Origin: Lycium barbarum
Taxonomy: Eukaryota > Streptophyta > Magnoliopsida > Solanales > Solanaceae
Length of the DNA: 64,000 bases
Direction: 5' to 3'
Assembly: GCF_019175385.1 (NCBI RefSeq)
Contig: NC_083340.1
Span: 18,178,336 to 18,242,335, forward strand
Both the position numbers and the translations under genes were made by a program. Shown piece after piece: positions 24,084-36,201 of this stretch (positions are counted from its first letter, which is position 1; each line of letters begins with the position of its first letter). The notes under the pieces are model-generated. The model was not told the origin of the DNA and did no database searches. It worked only from the letters and a program-made list of their open reading frames with translations.

Positions 24084-25490
24084 ATGGCTGGAAGACAGAA
24101 TCGCAATCAGGGAAACCAAGGTGGACTCTAAGTGAACCCACCTGCACCAGAAGAGGACGAAGAGGAGAATATATTTGCGGAATTCATCAATGAGGCTGAT
24201 TATGCTTCTGCTGTGGTCCCTCCTAGGACTGGAAATGCAACGTTCAAAATTGATAGTTCTATCTATCAGCTACTGAAACTTGAAGGTTATTTCCGAAATT
24301 CTTTGGAAGATTGTCCACTTCGACATTTGAAGAACTTCCTGCACGTGTGTGCTCAACAATCCCAAGGTGTTGTTTCTGCTGATGCACTGCGGTTACGGGT
24401 CTTCAAATATTCCTTGGCTGGCCAAGCAAGAGAATGGTATGAAAAGCTTCCCAGCAATTCTATCCATACCTGGAGCGAGCTAGCCAACACATTTCTGAAG
24501 AAGTGGTTCCCACCGAGCAAAAAGGCTGAACTTCGAGATAAGATCTTTGAGTTCAAACAGCTCCCGGAGGAACAATTATATTCGGCATGGGAGCGGTTCA
24601 AGTATTATCTAGCTCAATCTCTAACTCACGGGTTTCCGGATGCTATTCTCACGGAGAAATTCTACAAGGGCTTAGATACAATGAATCAAAGGCAAAATTA
24701 TCAAGGTCCGGGCCATCACCCATGGCAAAAGCCTCAACACCAATTTCAAGGGAACAATTATAGCAGAAATGATTAGGGAAATCCAAATCAAGGGAATTAC
24801 AATAACAACAATTATGGCAACAAGAGCTCGGACCCCTACATTCCACCAAGGGGGCAAGCATATAATTCGCAACAGTGGAGAGACAATTCAGCTAGCAACT
24901 CTGCTGGCAACACTACTAATGATTCTGCGGAGCTGCAAAGTATGATGCTGAAAATGCTAATGACTCAGGACATAACAGAGAGCACAATCAAGGGAATGTC
25001 TCAGGTTCAACTATCTCATTCAGCGTCCATTCAGAAGCTTGAATCGCAATTCAGAGACCTTTCCAGAGAAGTGTATACTCCTCAACGTGGACAACTACCA
25101 AGTGATACAGTTCCAAATCCGAAAGGTAATGGGGTAAACTCTGTGGAGCATGTAGCTGCTATTAGCACCCGAAGTGGAAAAATACTTCAAGGTGCTGATA
25201 AAAAGGTGATTGATCTCGAGCCAATTGTTGAAGAAGAAGCGCAACCTGATATATCTGATGTTATTGTGGAGGAATAAACAGAGGAGGAAATCCCTATTAT
25301 AGCTGAAGAGGAGCAAAATCTTGATAATCTCAAGGCACAAGGAGAAAAACATGAAAAGGGGATGGCAAAACTTTCTGGCGCTCTACGCCCTTTGAGCCAA
25401 ATGTTCAAATCTTCGCCGCCTTTTCCTCAAAGGCTGGTGAGGAAAACAGAAGATGACAAGTGCTTGTGATTTTATGATCAACTCAAGCAA
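24084..25490 (+). pseudogene. Athila gag
   Basis: The likely start is the ATG at 24084 (MAGRQNRNQGNQGG), followed by a TAA at 24129-24131. The capsid-like region runs from about 24150 to 24690, with REWYEKLPSNSIHTWSEL and WERFKYYLAQS. An Asn/Gln-rich tail and a segment with ISTRSGK follow. Further stops occur at 24774 (TAG), 25275 (TAA) and 25467 (TGA). No CCHC zinc knuckle is visible: the text passes from LDTMNQ straight to a Gln-rich stretch, which suggests an internal deletion. The frame continues into the protease. Confidence 0.85.
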
Positions 25491-26290
25491 TTGACGATGA
25501 ACATTCCTTTTATGGACGTTGTCCAAGAAATGCCTGGGTTTGCTAAGTATTTGAAGGATCTCTTAACAAAGAAGAAAAAGCCATTGAAACACAACACTGT
25601 GGATATCACTCATCGCGTTAGTGCTATTATTTCCAAGACCACAGTGCAAAAAAGGAAAGATCCTGGAGCATTCACCATTCCATGCACCATAGGGCAGCAG
25701 GATTTTGCCAAGGCTTTGTGTGATAACGGGGCTAGCATAAATCTTATACCCCTTGAGATTTTCAAGAGATCAGGATTAGGGCTACCAAGGCCAACTACCA
25801 TGAGGTTGCAGATGGCTGACAGATCGATAAAAAGGCCAGTGGGGGTAGTTGATGATGTGCTTGTTCAAATCGGGGAATTCCTACTGCCGGCAGATTTCGT
25901 GATTCTTGACTGTGCTATTGATTAAGAAATTCCTATTATTCTGGGGAGACCTTTCCTTGCGACGGGGAGGGCTCTTATGGATTCCGAGAAGAATGAAATC
26001 AAGTTCCGGGTGAACGATGAGGAGGTGACTTTTCACGCCAACAAGGGTATGAAATTACCTAGTCTTTATCAAAGTATTTCAGTCATTAATTCTGTTGATG
26101 TGGTGGATGAAGCGGTAGAATTCAAAATGGAGGAGGAATGCTTGGGGGAAGCATTATCGGCCATCTTGGTGAACTTTGATGCAGAAGAAATGGAGGGATA
26201 TATTGAGACAGTGAATTCACTCACCGGTCTGGGATCTTACTCTTATGAGCCTAAGAAATTATCTCTTGATCTAGAGAAACGAACAACTCC
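25491..26290 (+). pseudogene. Athila aspartic protease and linker
   Basis: The protease core reads FTIPCTIG, then ALCDNGASINLIPLEIF with the catalytic Asp in D-N-G-A, and later the conserved IPIILGRPFLATGRAL block from about 25926. A TAA at 25923-25925 separates these two blocks in the same frame. The linker toward RT carries an acidic stretch. A frameshift lies between about 26280 and 26324. Confidence 0.85.
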
Positions 26291-28020
26291 TCAGCAAAAC
26301 CATCAATTATTGAACCACCGAAGTTGGAACTCAAACAACTTCTATCCCATCTTAAATATGAGTTTCTTGGAGAAAATGCCACACTCTCAGTTATTGTGTC
26401 ATCACTTCTGAATGAGGGCCAAACCCAAAGACTCATCGCAGTTTTAGGAAGCATTTTAGAGCTTTGGGTTGGACTGTTGCAGACATCCGGAGGATTTCCT
26501 TCGGAATTTGTGAGCACCAAATTCAGTTGGAGGAGGAAAGTTCACCAAGTGTTGAGCATCAGAGAAGATTAAATCCACCGATTCAAGAGGTGGTAAAGAA
26601 AGAGATTATTAAGTGGCTAGATGCTGGGGTGGTTTACCCGATTGCCAACAATCCATAGGTAAGCCCAGTCCAGCGTGTGCCAAAGAAAGGGGGCATCACC
26701 GTTGTCCTTAACTCTAAAAATGAGTTGATTCAGATAAGAACTGTCACCAGTTGGAGAGTGTGTATGGACTACCGGAAGCTGAACACTGCATCTTGCAAAG
26801 ATCATTTCCCTATGCCTTTTATTGATCAAATGCTTGATCGGCTAGCTGGAAGGTCTTATTATTGTTTCCTGGATGGGTACTCAGGTTACAACCAAATCAA
26901 CATTGCATTCGAAGACCAAGAAAGGATTACTTTCACTTGTCCCTATGGGACATTCGCTTTCAGCCGAATGCCATTTGGTCTTTGCAATGCCCCAGCTACT
27001 TTCCAACGATGCATGATGTCCATATTCTTTGACATGGTTGAAAACTTTCTGGAAGTCTTCATGGATGACTTCTCTGTGGTGGGAGATTCATTCGATGAAT
27101 GTTTATACCATCTTGATTGGGTACTACAAAGGTGTGAGGAGACAAACCTCATTCTCAACTGGGAAAAGTGTCATTTTATGGTAAATGAGGGAATTGTCCT
27201 TGGCCATAATATTTCCAAAAGAGGGATTGAGGTTGATCAGGCCAAAATCGATGTGATTTCAAAACTCCCTCCACCTATTTCAGTAAAAAGAGTTCGGAGT
27301 TTCTTGGGACACGCCAGATTCTATAGAAGATTTATCAAAGACTTCTCCAAAATTGCAAACCCAATGTGCAAGTTCAAATTCAATTTTGATGAGAAGTGCA
27401 TCAAGGCTTTCGACGAGTTGAAGCTGAAATTAAACTCCGCACCTATTGTTGTGTCCCCGGATTGGTCGTTGCCCTTTGAATTAATGTGTAACGCCGGTGG
27501 TCTTGCAATTGGCGCTGTACTTGGTCAGCGGCTCAACAAAATCTTGCACCCAATTTATTATGCCAGCAAAACGCTGAATGGAGCTCAATTGAACTATACA
27601 GTAACGGAGCAGGAACTACTTGCTATTGTTTATGCCTTTGAAAAGTTTCGGGCTTATTTATTGGGTGCCAAGGTAGTGGTTCACACTAACCATGCTGCCT
27701 TGCGCTACTTGATGGCTAAAAAGGATGCTAAGCCTCGGTTGATAAGATGGGTGTTGTTGCTACAAGAATTTAACTTTGAAGTCAAAGACCGAAAAGGGTC
27801 AGAAAATCAAGTAGCTGACCATCTCTCCAGACTTGAAGCACCGGGGAGACCGATTGATGTGCTGGATATTGATGACACTTTTCCGGATGAAAGAGTCTTG
27901 GTAATCTCCAATGATGTGGCACCATGGTATGCCGATATTGCCAATTATTTGGTAACTGACATTGTTCCTGAAGATTTGAAGGCATATCAAAAGAAGAAAT
28001 TCTTGAGAGATTCCCGATAG
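26291..28020 (+). pseudogene. Athila reverse transcriptase and RNase H
   Basis: RT motifs are [43 protein letters not shown] and the catalytic VFMDDFSV at about 27052-27075. The RNase H that follows reads [15 protein letters not shown], where the family has C-D-A-S, and [10 protein letters not shown], where it has T-D-H. Two catalytic Asp have therefore become Asn, each by G-to-A. A TAG at 26657-26659 replaces a conserved Trp, there are two frameshifts before 26464, and a TAG at 28018 ends the frame. HLSRLE near 27820 is the usual end of RNase H. Confidence 0.9.
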
Positions 28021-29163
28021 TATTATTGGGATGAGCCTTACTTATTCAGGACTTGTGCTGACAATATGATCAGAAGATGTGTGGCTGAATCTGAGGTGAT
28101 GGATATTTTGAAGGCTTTTCATGATTCTCCGGTTGGTGGACATCACAGTGGAAATAGAACTGCAGCCAAGGTGCTAGAGTGTGGCTATTATTGGCCAGCC
28201 ATCTATCGTGATGCGAATATGTTGGCACGTTCTTGTGATAAATGCCAACGCCAGGGCACAATAGGTCAGAAGCATGAAACACCGATGAATTTTGTGCTTG
28301 AGGTGGAGCTCTTTGATGTATGGGGCATTGATTTTATGGGGCCCTTCGTGAGCTCCGATGGCCTGAAATATATTCTTGTTGCGGTGGATTATGTCTCCAA
28401 GTAGGTGGAGGCGGTGGCCTTGCCTAACAATGATGGTAGGAGAGTCAATAACTTTCTAAAAAAGAACATCTTTGCTAGATTTGGCACTCCTAGAGCTATT
28501 ATTAGTGATGGTGGTTCTCATTTCTGCAACAAAACATTTGCTGATCTTCTTGAAAAATATGGCGTGCATCACAGGGTTGCCACTCCCTATCATCCTCAAA
28601 CGAGTGGTCAGGTTGAATTCTCCAACAGAGAGATAAAAGGCATCTTGGCAAAGACGGTCAATGTGAATCGCACTGACTGGTCCAAAAAGTTAGATGATGC
28701 TTTATGGGCATATCGCACGGCATTCAAAATGCCTATTGGGACTTCACTGTATAAGTTGGTATTTGGGAAGACATGTCATTTGCCTATTGAACTTGAGCAT
28801 AAGGCCCTTTGGGCATTGAAGAAGCTGAACATGGATTGGCATAAAGCAACAAAGTTGAGGTTGTTTCAAATCAACGAGATGGATGAATTTAGGTACAATG
28901 CCTATGAAAGTGCAACACTGTACAAGGAAAAGATGAAATACTATCATGACTCAAAGATCCTCAAAAGGGATTTTCAGCCGAAGGACTTGGTCTTGTTGTA
29001 CAATTCGCGCCTAAAGTTCTTTCCGGGCAAGTTAAAGTCTCGATGGTCAGGTCCGTTTGAAATCGCAAGTGTTTCCCCAAATGGAAGTGTCATTGAGGTG
29101 AAAACCGAAGATGACACTCGAACTTTTAAAGTGAATGCACAAAGAGTAAAGCATTACCATTGA
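28021..29163 (+). pseudogene. Athila integrase
   Basis: The HHCC zinc domain (GGHHSG, then CDKCQRQG), the three catalytic acids ([26 protein letters not shown]) and a C-terminal domain ([13 protein letters not shown]) are all visible. The only obvious break inside the domain is a TAG at 28402-28404 in place of a conserved Trp (SK-stop-VEAVAL). The product would end with QRVKHYH at 29161. The catalytic triad is intact, unlike the integrases of the other two minus-strand elements. Confidence 0.9.
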
Positions 29164-30864
29164 TGTATTGATAATGGTAAGGTGGTTGATAGGTATCGTT
29201 TGAAATACGGTTCTGAAACTGGAAATGGAGGTATCACGTCGAGCCGTGACGTTAAACCAAGCGCTGTGTGGGAGGCAACCCACATTTAATGCTTTATAAG
29301 TAGTTTAAATTTTGTATTTCCTTTGTTTTCTGTTATGTTTTAATGTTTGTTGATGTGTTGAAGAACCTAAGTGTTGAACCCAGAAATTGCCAGGACAGCA
29401 GCTACACGACACATTCGACGGATCGTCGATCTAATCGACGAAACGTCGAATGCACCATCGAGTGGATCGCCTGAAATATTGGTCACTGGAAATAATGGCA
29501 ATTCGACGACAGGTTTGACGCTCCGTCGAACTGATCGACGGTCAGTTCGACGGGCGTTCTTCTCTCGTTTTCATTTATATAAAAAAAAAAGAACTCGACG
29601 GAGGGGGTGTTCAATCGACGGAGCGTCGAATTAATCGACGTCCCGTCTTTTTAACGCGACGGTTCAGAAACGTGGGTTTGTAACCCACGTCCGTTGCACT
29701 GCTTCTTATTTTTTATATAACGTCTCTCTCTCCCCCCCTCTCTCTCTCTCTCTCACTACCACCTCTCCCCCTTTGCCATAACTGCTACCCCAACCCCACC
29801 ACTTCCCCCTTCCTTCACCACCCCACAACCGCCACTTCCCCCTTGCCCTACTAATCTATCCCTCTGTGTGTGTGCTTCTTCGGGTTTATTTTTTCTTTTT
29901 CCATTCTAGAAAGTTGAAATCACATTCACTCTACTTCAAGGTATGTGACTTACTGGATTGTGTGCTCCCTTGTGTTGTTTGTTTTTGCATTCCATAGCTC
30001 GTTTTGCTTATTTTTTTATTATTTTCCTTCTTTTTGCATCATTTTATTTTCACTTGGTATGCTCATATTTTTGCTGGGGGTGGTTTGTTGGTTTGTTTGT
30101 GGTTGATTGGGTCATTGATCTTTAGCCGAGTCGGAGGGCATTACGACAAACACACCTCATTCATGAGGTTGTTGTTGTTTTGCCCACCACCTGTTCGATG
30201 AAATGCCAAAGTATGGCATTGTGTGTCACGATGACTTGGAGGGCATTACGACCTTCGAGTTGTTTTGCCCGCCAAGTGTTTTTCCTAGTCTAACCCAAAC
30301 CAACATGGGGTGAAGTCTTAGTAACCCCAAAATACGTGACGATTGGCACATCAGCCAAAGAAGTGTATGGGATCTCTAGTTTTAGCATGCGAAAACATTC
30401 GACGTTCAGTTCGACGGCCCGTCGATTCAATCGACGGACCGTCCTACTCAACGTCGAAAGAGCCTTATCAAAAGTTCTTAACCAAAACAACATCGACGGT
30501 GGATTCGACGACCCGTCGAATCGATCGACGGGGCGTATTTCCCATCGTCTTTCAGTTGAAATTTCTAGTGGCTAACAAGAGATCGACGATGAGATCGATG
30601 ACCCGTCAAATCGATCGACGGGGCGTCTTTCTCACCGTCTTTTAATCAAAATTTCCAGTGGCTCACAAGAGATCGACGATGAGATAGACAGCGCGTCTAT
30701 CAATTCGACGGGAACTTTGACGCTTCGTCGATCTGTTCGACGACTCTTGTAGCACATCGACGGACCATTGGCAGCTTTAACATTATCGCATGTCTTTTAC
30801 TTTTGTCTGATTCTATTATGTTTTTATGGTTGTCTTAAAAATGAAGTGTGTTCTTTTCTCAGGT
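29164..30864 (+). other. Athila spacer between pol and ORF3, with TCGACG arrays
   Basis: No coding domain. Two clusters of TCGACGG...CGTCGA half-palindromes lie at about 29412-29650 and 30395-30770. Between them is a pyrimidine-rich stretch (29700-29850). The end reads GTTCTTTTCTCAG directly before GTATG, a good splice-acceptor-like sequence just ahead of the ORF3 start. This fits expression of ORF3 from a spliced RNA (inference). Confidence 0.7.
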
Positions 30865-32937
30865 ATGTCTACAAAGAATCCAGTCAAGCGGGGTGGTGGT
30901 CCCAGAAAAGGCCGAGGTCGGGGTCAAACAACCCTTACTCTTAGGGATGAACCCTCTGACTCTGACCGTCAAGCGGTAGTCCCAACGACTAGATCGAGGG
31001 CACAGACCACCACACCCCAAGCAGAATCACCCACTTTACTCTCCTCTCAGTCTACAGAGGGGGCTTCATTCTCCACATCCGCTGATTCTAGCGATGCAGC
31101 AACAGAACAACCAGCCGCTCCTGAGCGAAATTCAGATGAGGAGCAAGAGCGGGTGCGGCTGCAAAAGATGGAGATAGCTGCAATCCGCTTCCCCTATGAA
31201 GGGTGCCGAAAGTACTATGTAAAAGGGGCCACTACAGTCAGCGGGGGTAATCCGAGGATAAATATTCAAGAAGAAGAACAAATCAGTATGAGCGGCTTAG
31301 AGAGCTACCCTCGGATTACCGATCTCATCCAACACTATCATCTTGAGGCATTCACACAGCCTCCAGGGGATTATTTCCCGACCATGGTTCGGGAATTCTA
31401 CACTACTTACAGAGTAATGCTCGAGCAGCGCCACAAGAACAAGAGAGCTTTGAAAGCCGCCCCTCCATTAGACACAGTGTATGTTCGGGGTGTCCATGTT
31501 GACATCTCAGCCCGCACAATCAACAGATTTTATTTTGGTGATGACTTCGTGGCACCGACCACAGTGGAATATGATGATAAGTTTGAAAGAAGGGCTGAGC
31601 AATCTGTACGGGAATGGTTTGCGACGGTGATGGCTAGAGGGCCGGCGGATCTGGCCCCATGGGTGAGAAACTTGGCTGCCAAAATCCATAAGGCAGATAT
31701 CAGCTTGGAAGCTAAATTTTGGTGGAATTTTGTCATATATCGGGTTCTGCCCACGGGAGCAGATAACATAGTCACGCCGGACAGAGCAGTGGTTGTGGCT
31801 GCTATGCTATCCAGGTACCCAATGAACTTGGGTGATCTGATCAGTAGAGCCATTCGGGCACGCGCACCACAGGAGGTGACAACCTTGATATTCCCGTGCC
31901 TTATCACGCAATTATGTAGGTTGTCCCAGGTGAGGCACATTTAGACATTTGCAGCTACTCTCCCCGCAACAAAGGTGTTTGATATCACCCGAAGTAGGGA
32001 TGAGACCCTCCGTACATCTCAGGCCACCAGTACTTCATTGCTAGATCTCATGGGTGAGTAGGCTGAGCATGTCATTGATTCAGTCCCTCAGGGCACAGTT
32101 GATATAGGCATGGAAGGACTGTCCATAACAGAGGCCTCCACACCATCTGTAGCTGATGCTACCCCTTCTTCTGAGGCACCACCTCGGCCTGTTGTTCCAT
32201 CTGCATCTCCTATTCCTCCGTCAGCCGCAGCATCAACTTCCGAGGATCTCTTTGTCCTCAATAGAGCCAACTTCAAAGAATTAGCAATCAAGGTAGAGCG
32301 TGCTGATCAGCAGGTGACCCGGATATTACAGCAGTTGGGTAGGTTTGTCCGGAAAGAGATTGCAACGGAGTTGGAGCCTCTTCAGGAGGCTATGGCGAGG
32401 CATCATGCTAGGGTCAATACACGACTTGACAGTTTAGAGATGCGGATACTCACTATTGAGAAGAAGAGTGAGTCTGGTACTTCGGGAGATTTGAAGACCG
32501 AGCTTGACCAGCTCTGAGCTGAGATTGCGGCCCTTCGGACGAGAGAGCAGGTTATTGTGGATGATCCGACACCACCTGCACCAGTCGTCAGCATTTCCGA
32601 TTTAATCCGAGTAGTTGACTTGGTGACTGAGGATGAGCCTAAGGAGAGTCACAAAAGAAAGAGGCCTGTCACATTGGCTGATGATGAGGATGAGGAGGAG
32701 GACAATGAGGATGACGACCTCGAGCTTCAGGAGGGTATTCGGCGGTCGCGCCTGGACGTGAGGTTCACTGGCGCATCTTCCAGCACTAGTGCTATCCGGC
32801 CGATCACGATAGCTCCTCAGAACCTGCAGCCACATAGCCAGTCAACTCCACCATTTCAGTGCACTGAGCCAGCAGTAGAGAGGGCCCCCATTCGCACTGC
32901 TGCGGAGGAGACACCGCAGCAGCAACAGCAGGATTAG
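30865..32937 (+). pseudogene. Athila ORF3 (plant transposon protein of unknown function)
   Basis: The likely start is ATG at 30865 (MSTKNPVKRGGGPRKGRGRG), giving a basic N terminus, a Ser/Thr-rich linker and then a globular part with FPYEGCRKYY, YPRITDLIQHYHLEAF, YVRGVHVDIS and TINRFYFGDDF. This resembles the 'putative plant transposon protein' domain found after pol in Athila-like elements. One frame runs on through stops at 31942 (TAG), 32056 (TAG) and 32515 (TGA). It passes a coiled-coil-like part (ATELEPLQEAMARHH) and an acidic DDEDEEEDNEDDD run to a Gln-rich end at 32937. An older env-like label exists for Athila ORF3, but no membrane segment is evident. Confidence 0.75.
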
Positions 32938-33681
32938 AGCATTTCAGGTCGGCCCCACCACCATAAGGTGATGGTATGATTTTTTGGATGCATTGGGGAC
33001 AATGCATCCTTTTTCTGATGGGGGTGGGGTAACTTGATGTACTTTGCAGTATACATTTGTTAAATTTTATTTGAAGTAATTGTGACTTTCATGGTTGTTG
33101 CATTGTGAACTTTTGGCATGAATTTTGAACGAAAAAGGATATCTGTGAACTTGAAAATCGATTGATTTGAAATTGACCCCTCCGAAAGTTTATTGAGTAT
33201 ATCAGGTTGTAATGAATTGACATGTATGGTTCTTTTTGTGACATCATAGATATTAGAGTGTGGATGAATTGAGTGTTCAAATTCTTATGCCATTGTGAGT
33301 GTGAGAACTTCTTGTGTTCATTGTTAGCATATGTGGATCCAGAACTTGCCTGGTAGGTCATGCTATATTGCTTAGGATAGTCGGTTGTGAAGTGATCATA
33401 GGCTTTCCTTCTAAATAGTCACGTCAGCCTTAAAAAGCCCAAAACCTGTTCTATATGAATATCACTAGTTCCCACGTTGAGCCTTTGACTTTTTCTCTTG
33501 ATTAGCTGTAACAAACCTTTTCCCCACTTCATGAATTCATTCCATCTTTGCACCCATTCCCTCCTTGACACTATTAGAGAAAAGAGGCAAATCGCCTAAA
33601 GCTGGGGGTGTGTGAGTTGCATAGTCGAGAACTGGATGTGATAGTGGATTAAATTTGAGAAAAGTTTATAAAAAAAAATCA

Positions 33682-33724
<43 letters not shown>

Positions 33725-33731
33725 GTAGTTT

Positions 33732-33767
<36 letters not shown>

Positions 33768-34422
33768 TATAATAATAATATTGTCTCATAAAAAGATTGT
33801 AAATTCTAGTAAGAGTAAAATCACATCTTAGTCATGAGTTGAAGAATGAATAGATTGGGCATGATAAGAAAGGTCAAAATCTGTAGTGTCGAGGAGGATG
33901 AGTCACTAATTCCCAAATGAGTATCCTACCCGTCCCCGAGCCTACATTACAACCCAAGAACAAGTCCTATGGTGATCACAACTGAACCATCTGAAAGTGT
34001 TAGGCATTGAAATTAAAGGCAAGCATATGGTATCTGCACTTGTAAATCATGAACTTCTTTGTGAGCATGAGTGCTTTCTATTCCATCCATCCTTGTCCCG
34101 ATTCTTATTGTAAAATTGTGCGTGGGACATTCTCTAATCTATGTGAGGACATAATAGTGAATACTCGCACGCATAAATGCTTCTAATAATGTGATGTCAT
34201 CGATTGAAGCGTCATGGTCAATTCTAATAAGTTTGTTTTGAAAGAACCCTGCTTGGGAATGAGGAAAGAGGGAGTTGATTTGAAAAAATGCACATGCCGG
34301 TAGCGATGAGCAAGCACCATTGTAGTCACTTTTACTTTATTTTTAGCATAGTTGTAATTTTATTTTGTGGTTGTTTTGTCTGACTTGCTTGAGGACAAGC
34401 AAAGATCCTAAGTTGTGAGTAT
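32938..34422 (+). other. Athila 3' non-coding region
   Basis: A long untranslated stretch with (TA)n and (TAA)n tracts at about 33683-33782. It ends in CAAGCAAAGATCCTAAGTTGTGAGTAT just before the LTR, the expected polypurine-tract position. The same sequence is present at about 21097-22558. Confidence 0.8.
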
Positions 34423-35196
34423 TGATATGCCACGGATTTGTGGCACATTCGACGCCTTTTTACTATGAATTTTGGTTGTTTTCAAGTAAGTCTGGTTCTC
34501 GTTAATATGTTTTGTTGTGTTTTAGGAAAACAATGGCCCAAAAGCAAAAATCAAAGAACAAAAGAAAAATTGGCCAGAAATGAAGAATCGACGTTCCGTC
34601 GATTAGCCGACGAATAGTCCTTTGAAGCGTCGATAAGTTCGATTTTCCAGTGATGACAAAGTTGAAGACGACGAAGGACGGAGGCATCGATTAAGCGTTG
34701 AACTGATCGACGATTCGTCGTTTGTGTCGTAAAGCAGGATCTCTCAACAGGAGGAGAGAAAGACGGAATACTCGACGGAGCGTCGAACTGGTCGACGGCA
34801 CCGTCGAATGGAACACATGGCTGAAGGTAGAAAGGACGGAGAAATCGACGGATCGTCGAACGATCGACGATGCGTCGATGTTGCTATCGCGGGCAATTTT
34901 GTCAGTTGCTGCTGTGCGTTTTTTGGAGCCTATTTAAAGAACATTTTAGGTTATTTTTGGCAGCAGATTTTTATTGTAACCACGTGCACAAAGTTCCATT
35001 GGTGGGTGAGCATTGAATACTCCCCTTTTGGAGCTTAGTGAAGACAACAAGATTCCATTATCCATCATCTTTATTACACTTTGTAAGCTTTATGTCTCAT
35101 TTATTGCTTACTACTTTTGAGACCATAATGTGTGAGTAGTTTCTTTAATCAAATTTGTGGACCCAAAATGATGGGTGCTATGTAATGGGTGTCTAA

Positions 35197-35267
<71 letters not shown>

Positions 35268-35872
35268 GGGTTGTGATGTGTTTTATTATTTCTCATATTC
35301 ATTGTTCATTAGTGGTTGCAAACACTTGTTCATGCACAAACCCTAGTTTATTTGGAAAGATGAACTAGGGTATGAATCGAAATAATATAACAAGGACTCG
35401 AGGCGCTAACCCTCGTTTAATGGACTCACTTAGGGATAAGATGAGTTCTACTTGGCATATTTAATCAATCTTATTTACAAATTTTCTGCATTTGGAAAAA
35501 TCATGAAAAGAAATACTTTCTAACTATTGGAAAATATTAGAAAGTGCATTAGAGATTAAGTGCATACATAACTCCGACCCATTAGAAATATATCATATTG
35601 ACACCCATAGCATAACATCTAATCATCGCGGGGACACAACTTTGGTTCTCCAAATCCAAACAAATTCCAAACACTTCAAAATAGCGAATACAAACCAAAT
35701 CTCTTTTCAAAACATTCAGAATAGGATTAAAGCCTTTAAAGACTAGTATCGCATACAATTAGTACCCTTTTCTCTCCATATTTCCTGTGGGATTCGACCC
35801 CAACGTTGTTTGGGTTACTATATTTGACAACGTTCGCTTTACGCCATTAATAGGTGTAATTTGAGCGTATCA
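34423..35872 (+). repeat. right (complete) LTR of the Athila array
   Basis: The LTR is 1450 bp, starts TGATATGCCACGG and ends GAGCGTATCA, immediately before the GTAGC duplication. Apart from a longer (TA)n run (about 35201-35264) and a few substitutions it matches 22559-23966. Confidence 0.93.
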
Positions 35873-36091
35873 GTAGCCCTTTCCAACGTACATTTTGTTT
35901 TTTCTAATAACTACTTTCTCAGATACAAAAACACATTTGAACCCATTCTTGACAAATAGGGTTGTAGAAACTAAATTCTTCCTAATAGTAGGAACATGAA
36001 GAACGTTGTTGAGCGTCAATACCTTGCCGGAAGTCATCTTCAGGAATATCTTCCCATAACCCTCAATCTTGGCTGTTACAGTATTTCCCAT
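35873..36091 (-). pseudogene. copia protease, C-terminal part
   Basis: The minus strand reads GNTVTAKIEGYGKIFLKM, LNNVLHVPTIRKNLVS and KNKMYVGKGY, the end of a copia protease. The frame is cut here by the Athila array. The continuation (LWHVYLGH) resumes beyond it at about 20010. Confidence 0.85.
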
Positions 36092-36201
36092 GGAAAGCTC
36101 TTCTTCGGGACCAGCAGTGGAGTAAGTAACAAATGCTTCTTTGACAGCACAAACATGTCGAGTGGCTCCATAGTCGATCCATCACTCCTTCGGATTTCCA
36201 A

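Larger units (their letters stand above)
20091..35877 (+). mobile_element. Athila-type Ty3/gypsy array with three LTRs
   Basis: A perfect 5-bp duplication, GTAGC, flanks the block (20091-20095 and 35873-35877). Inside, the order is a truncated LTR (20096-20501), a piece of internal 3' region (about 20517-22558), a complete LTR (22559-23966), a full internal region (23967-34422) and a complete LTR (34423-35872). The piece at 20517-22558 is a near-identical copy of about 32359-34422. So this is one insertion that became LTR-internal-LTR-internal-LTR and then lost most of the first unit, or an array that transposed in that form. Protein motifs (FMDD RT, DNGAS protease) and the TGGCGCCGTTGCCGGGGA primer site indicate the Athila lineage. 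Confidence 0.9.

Noticed and set aside
29412..30770. Regularly recurring TCGACG units resembling a CRISPR-like array
   Set aside because: Spacing is irregular, units are short palindromes, and the setting is a plant retroelement; there are no spacers or associated genes.
35111..35302. 63-codon ORF with a long Tyr-Ile repeat
   Set aside because: It is the translation of a (TA)n microsatellite inside the Athila LTR, with no coding value.
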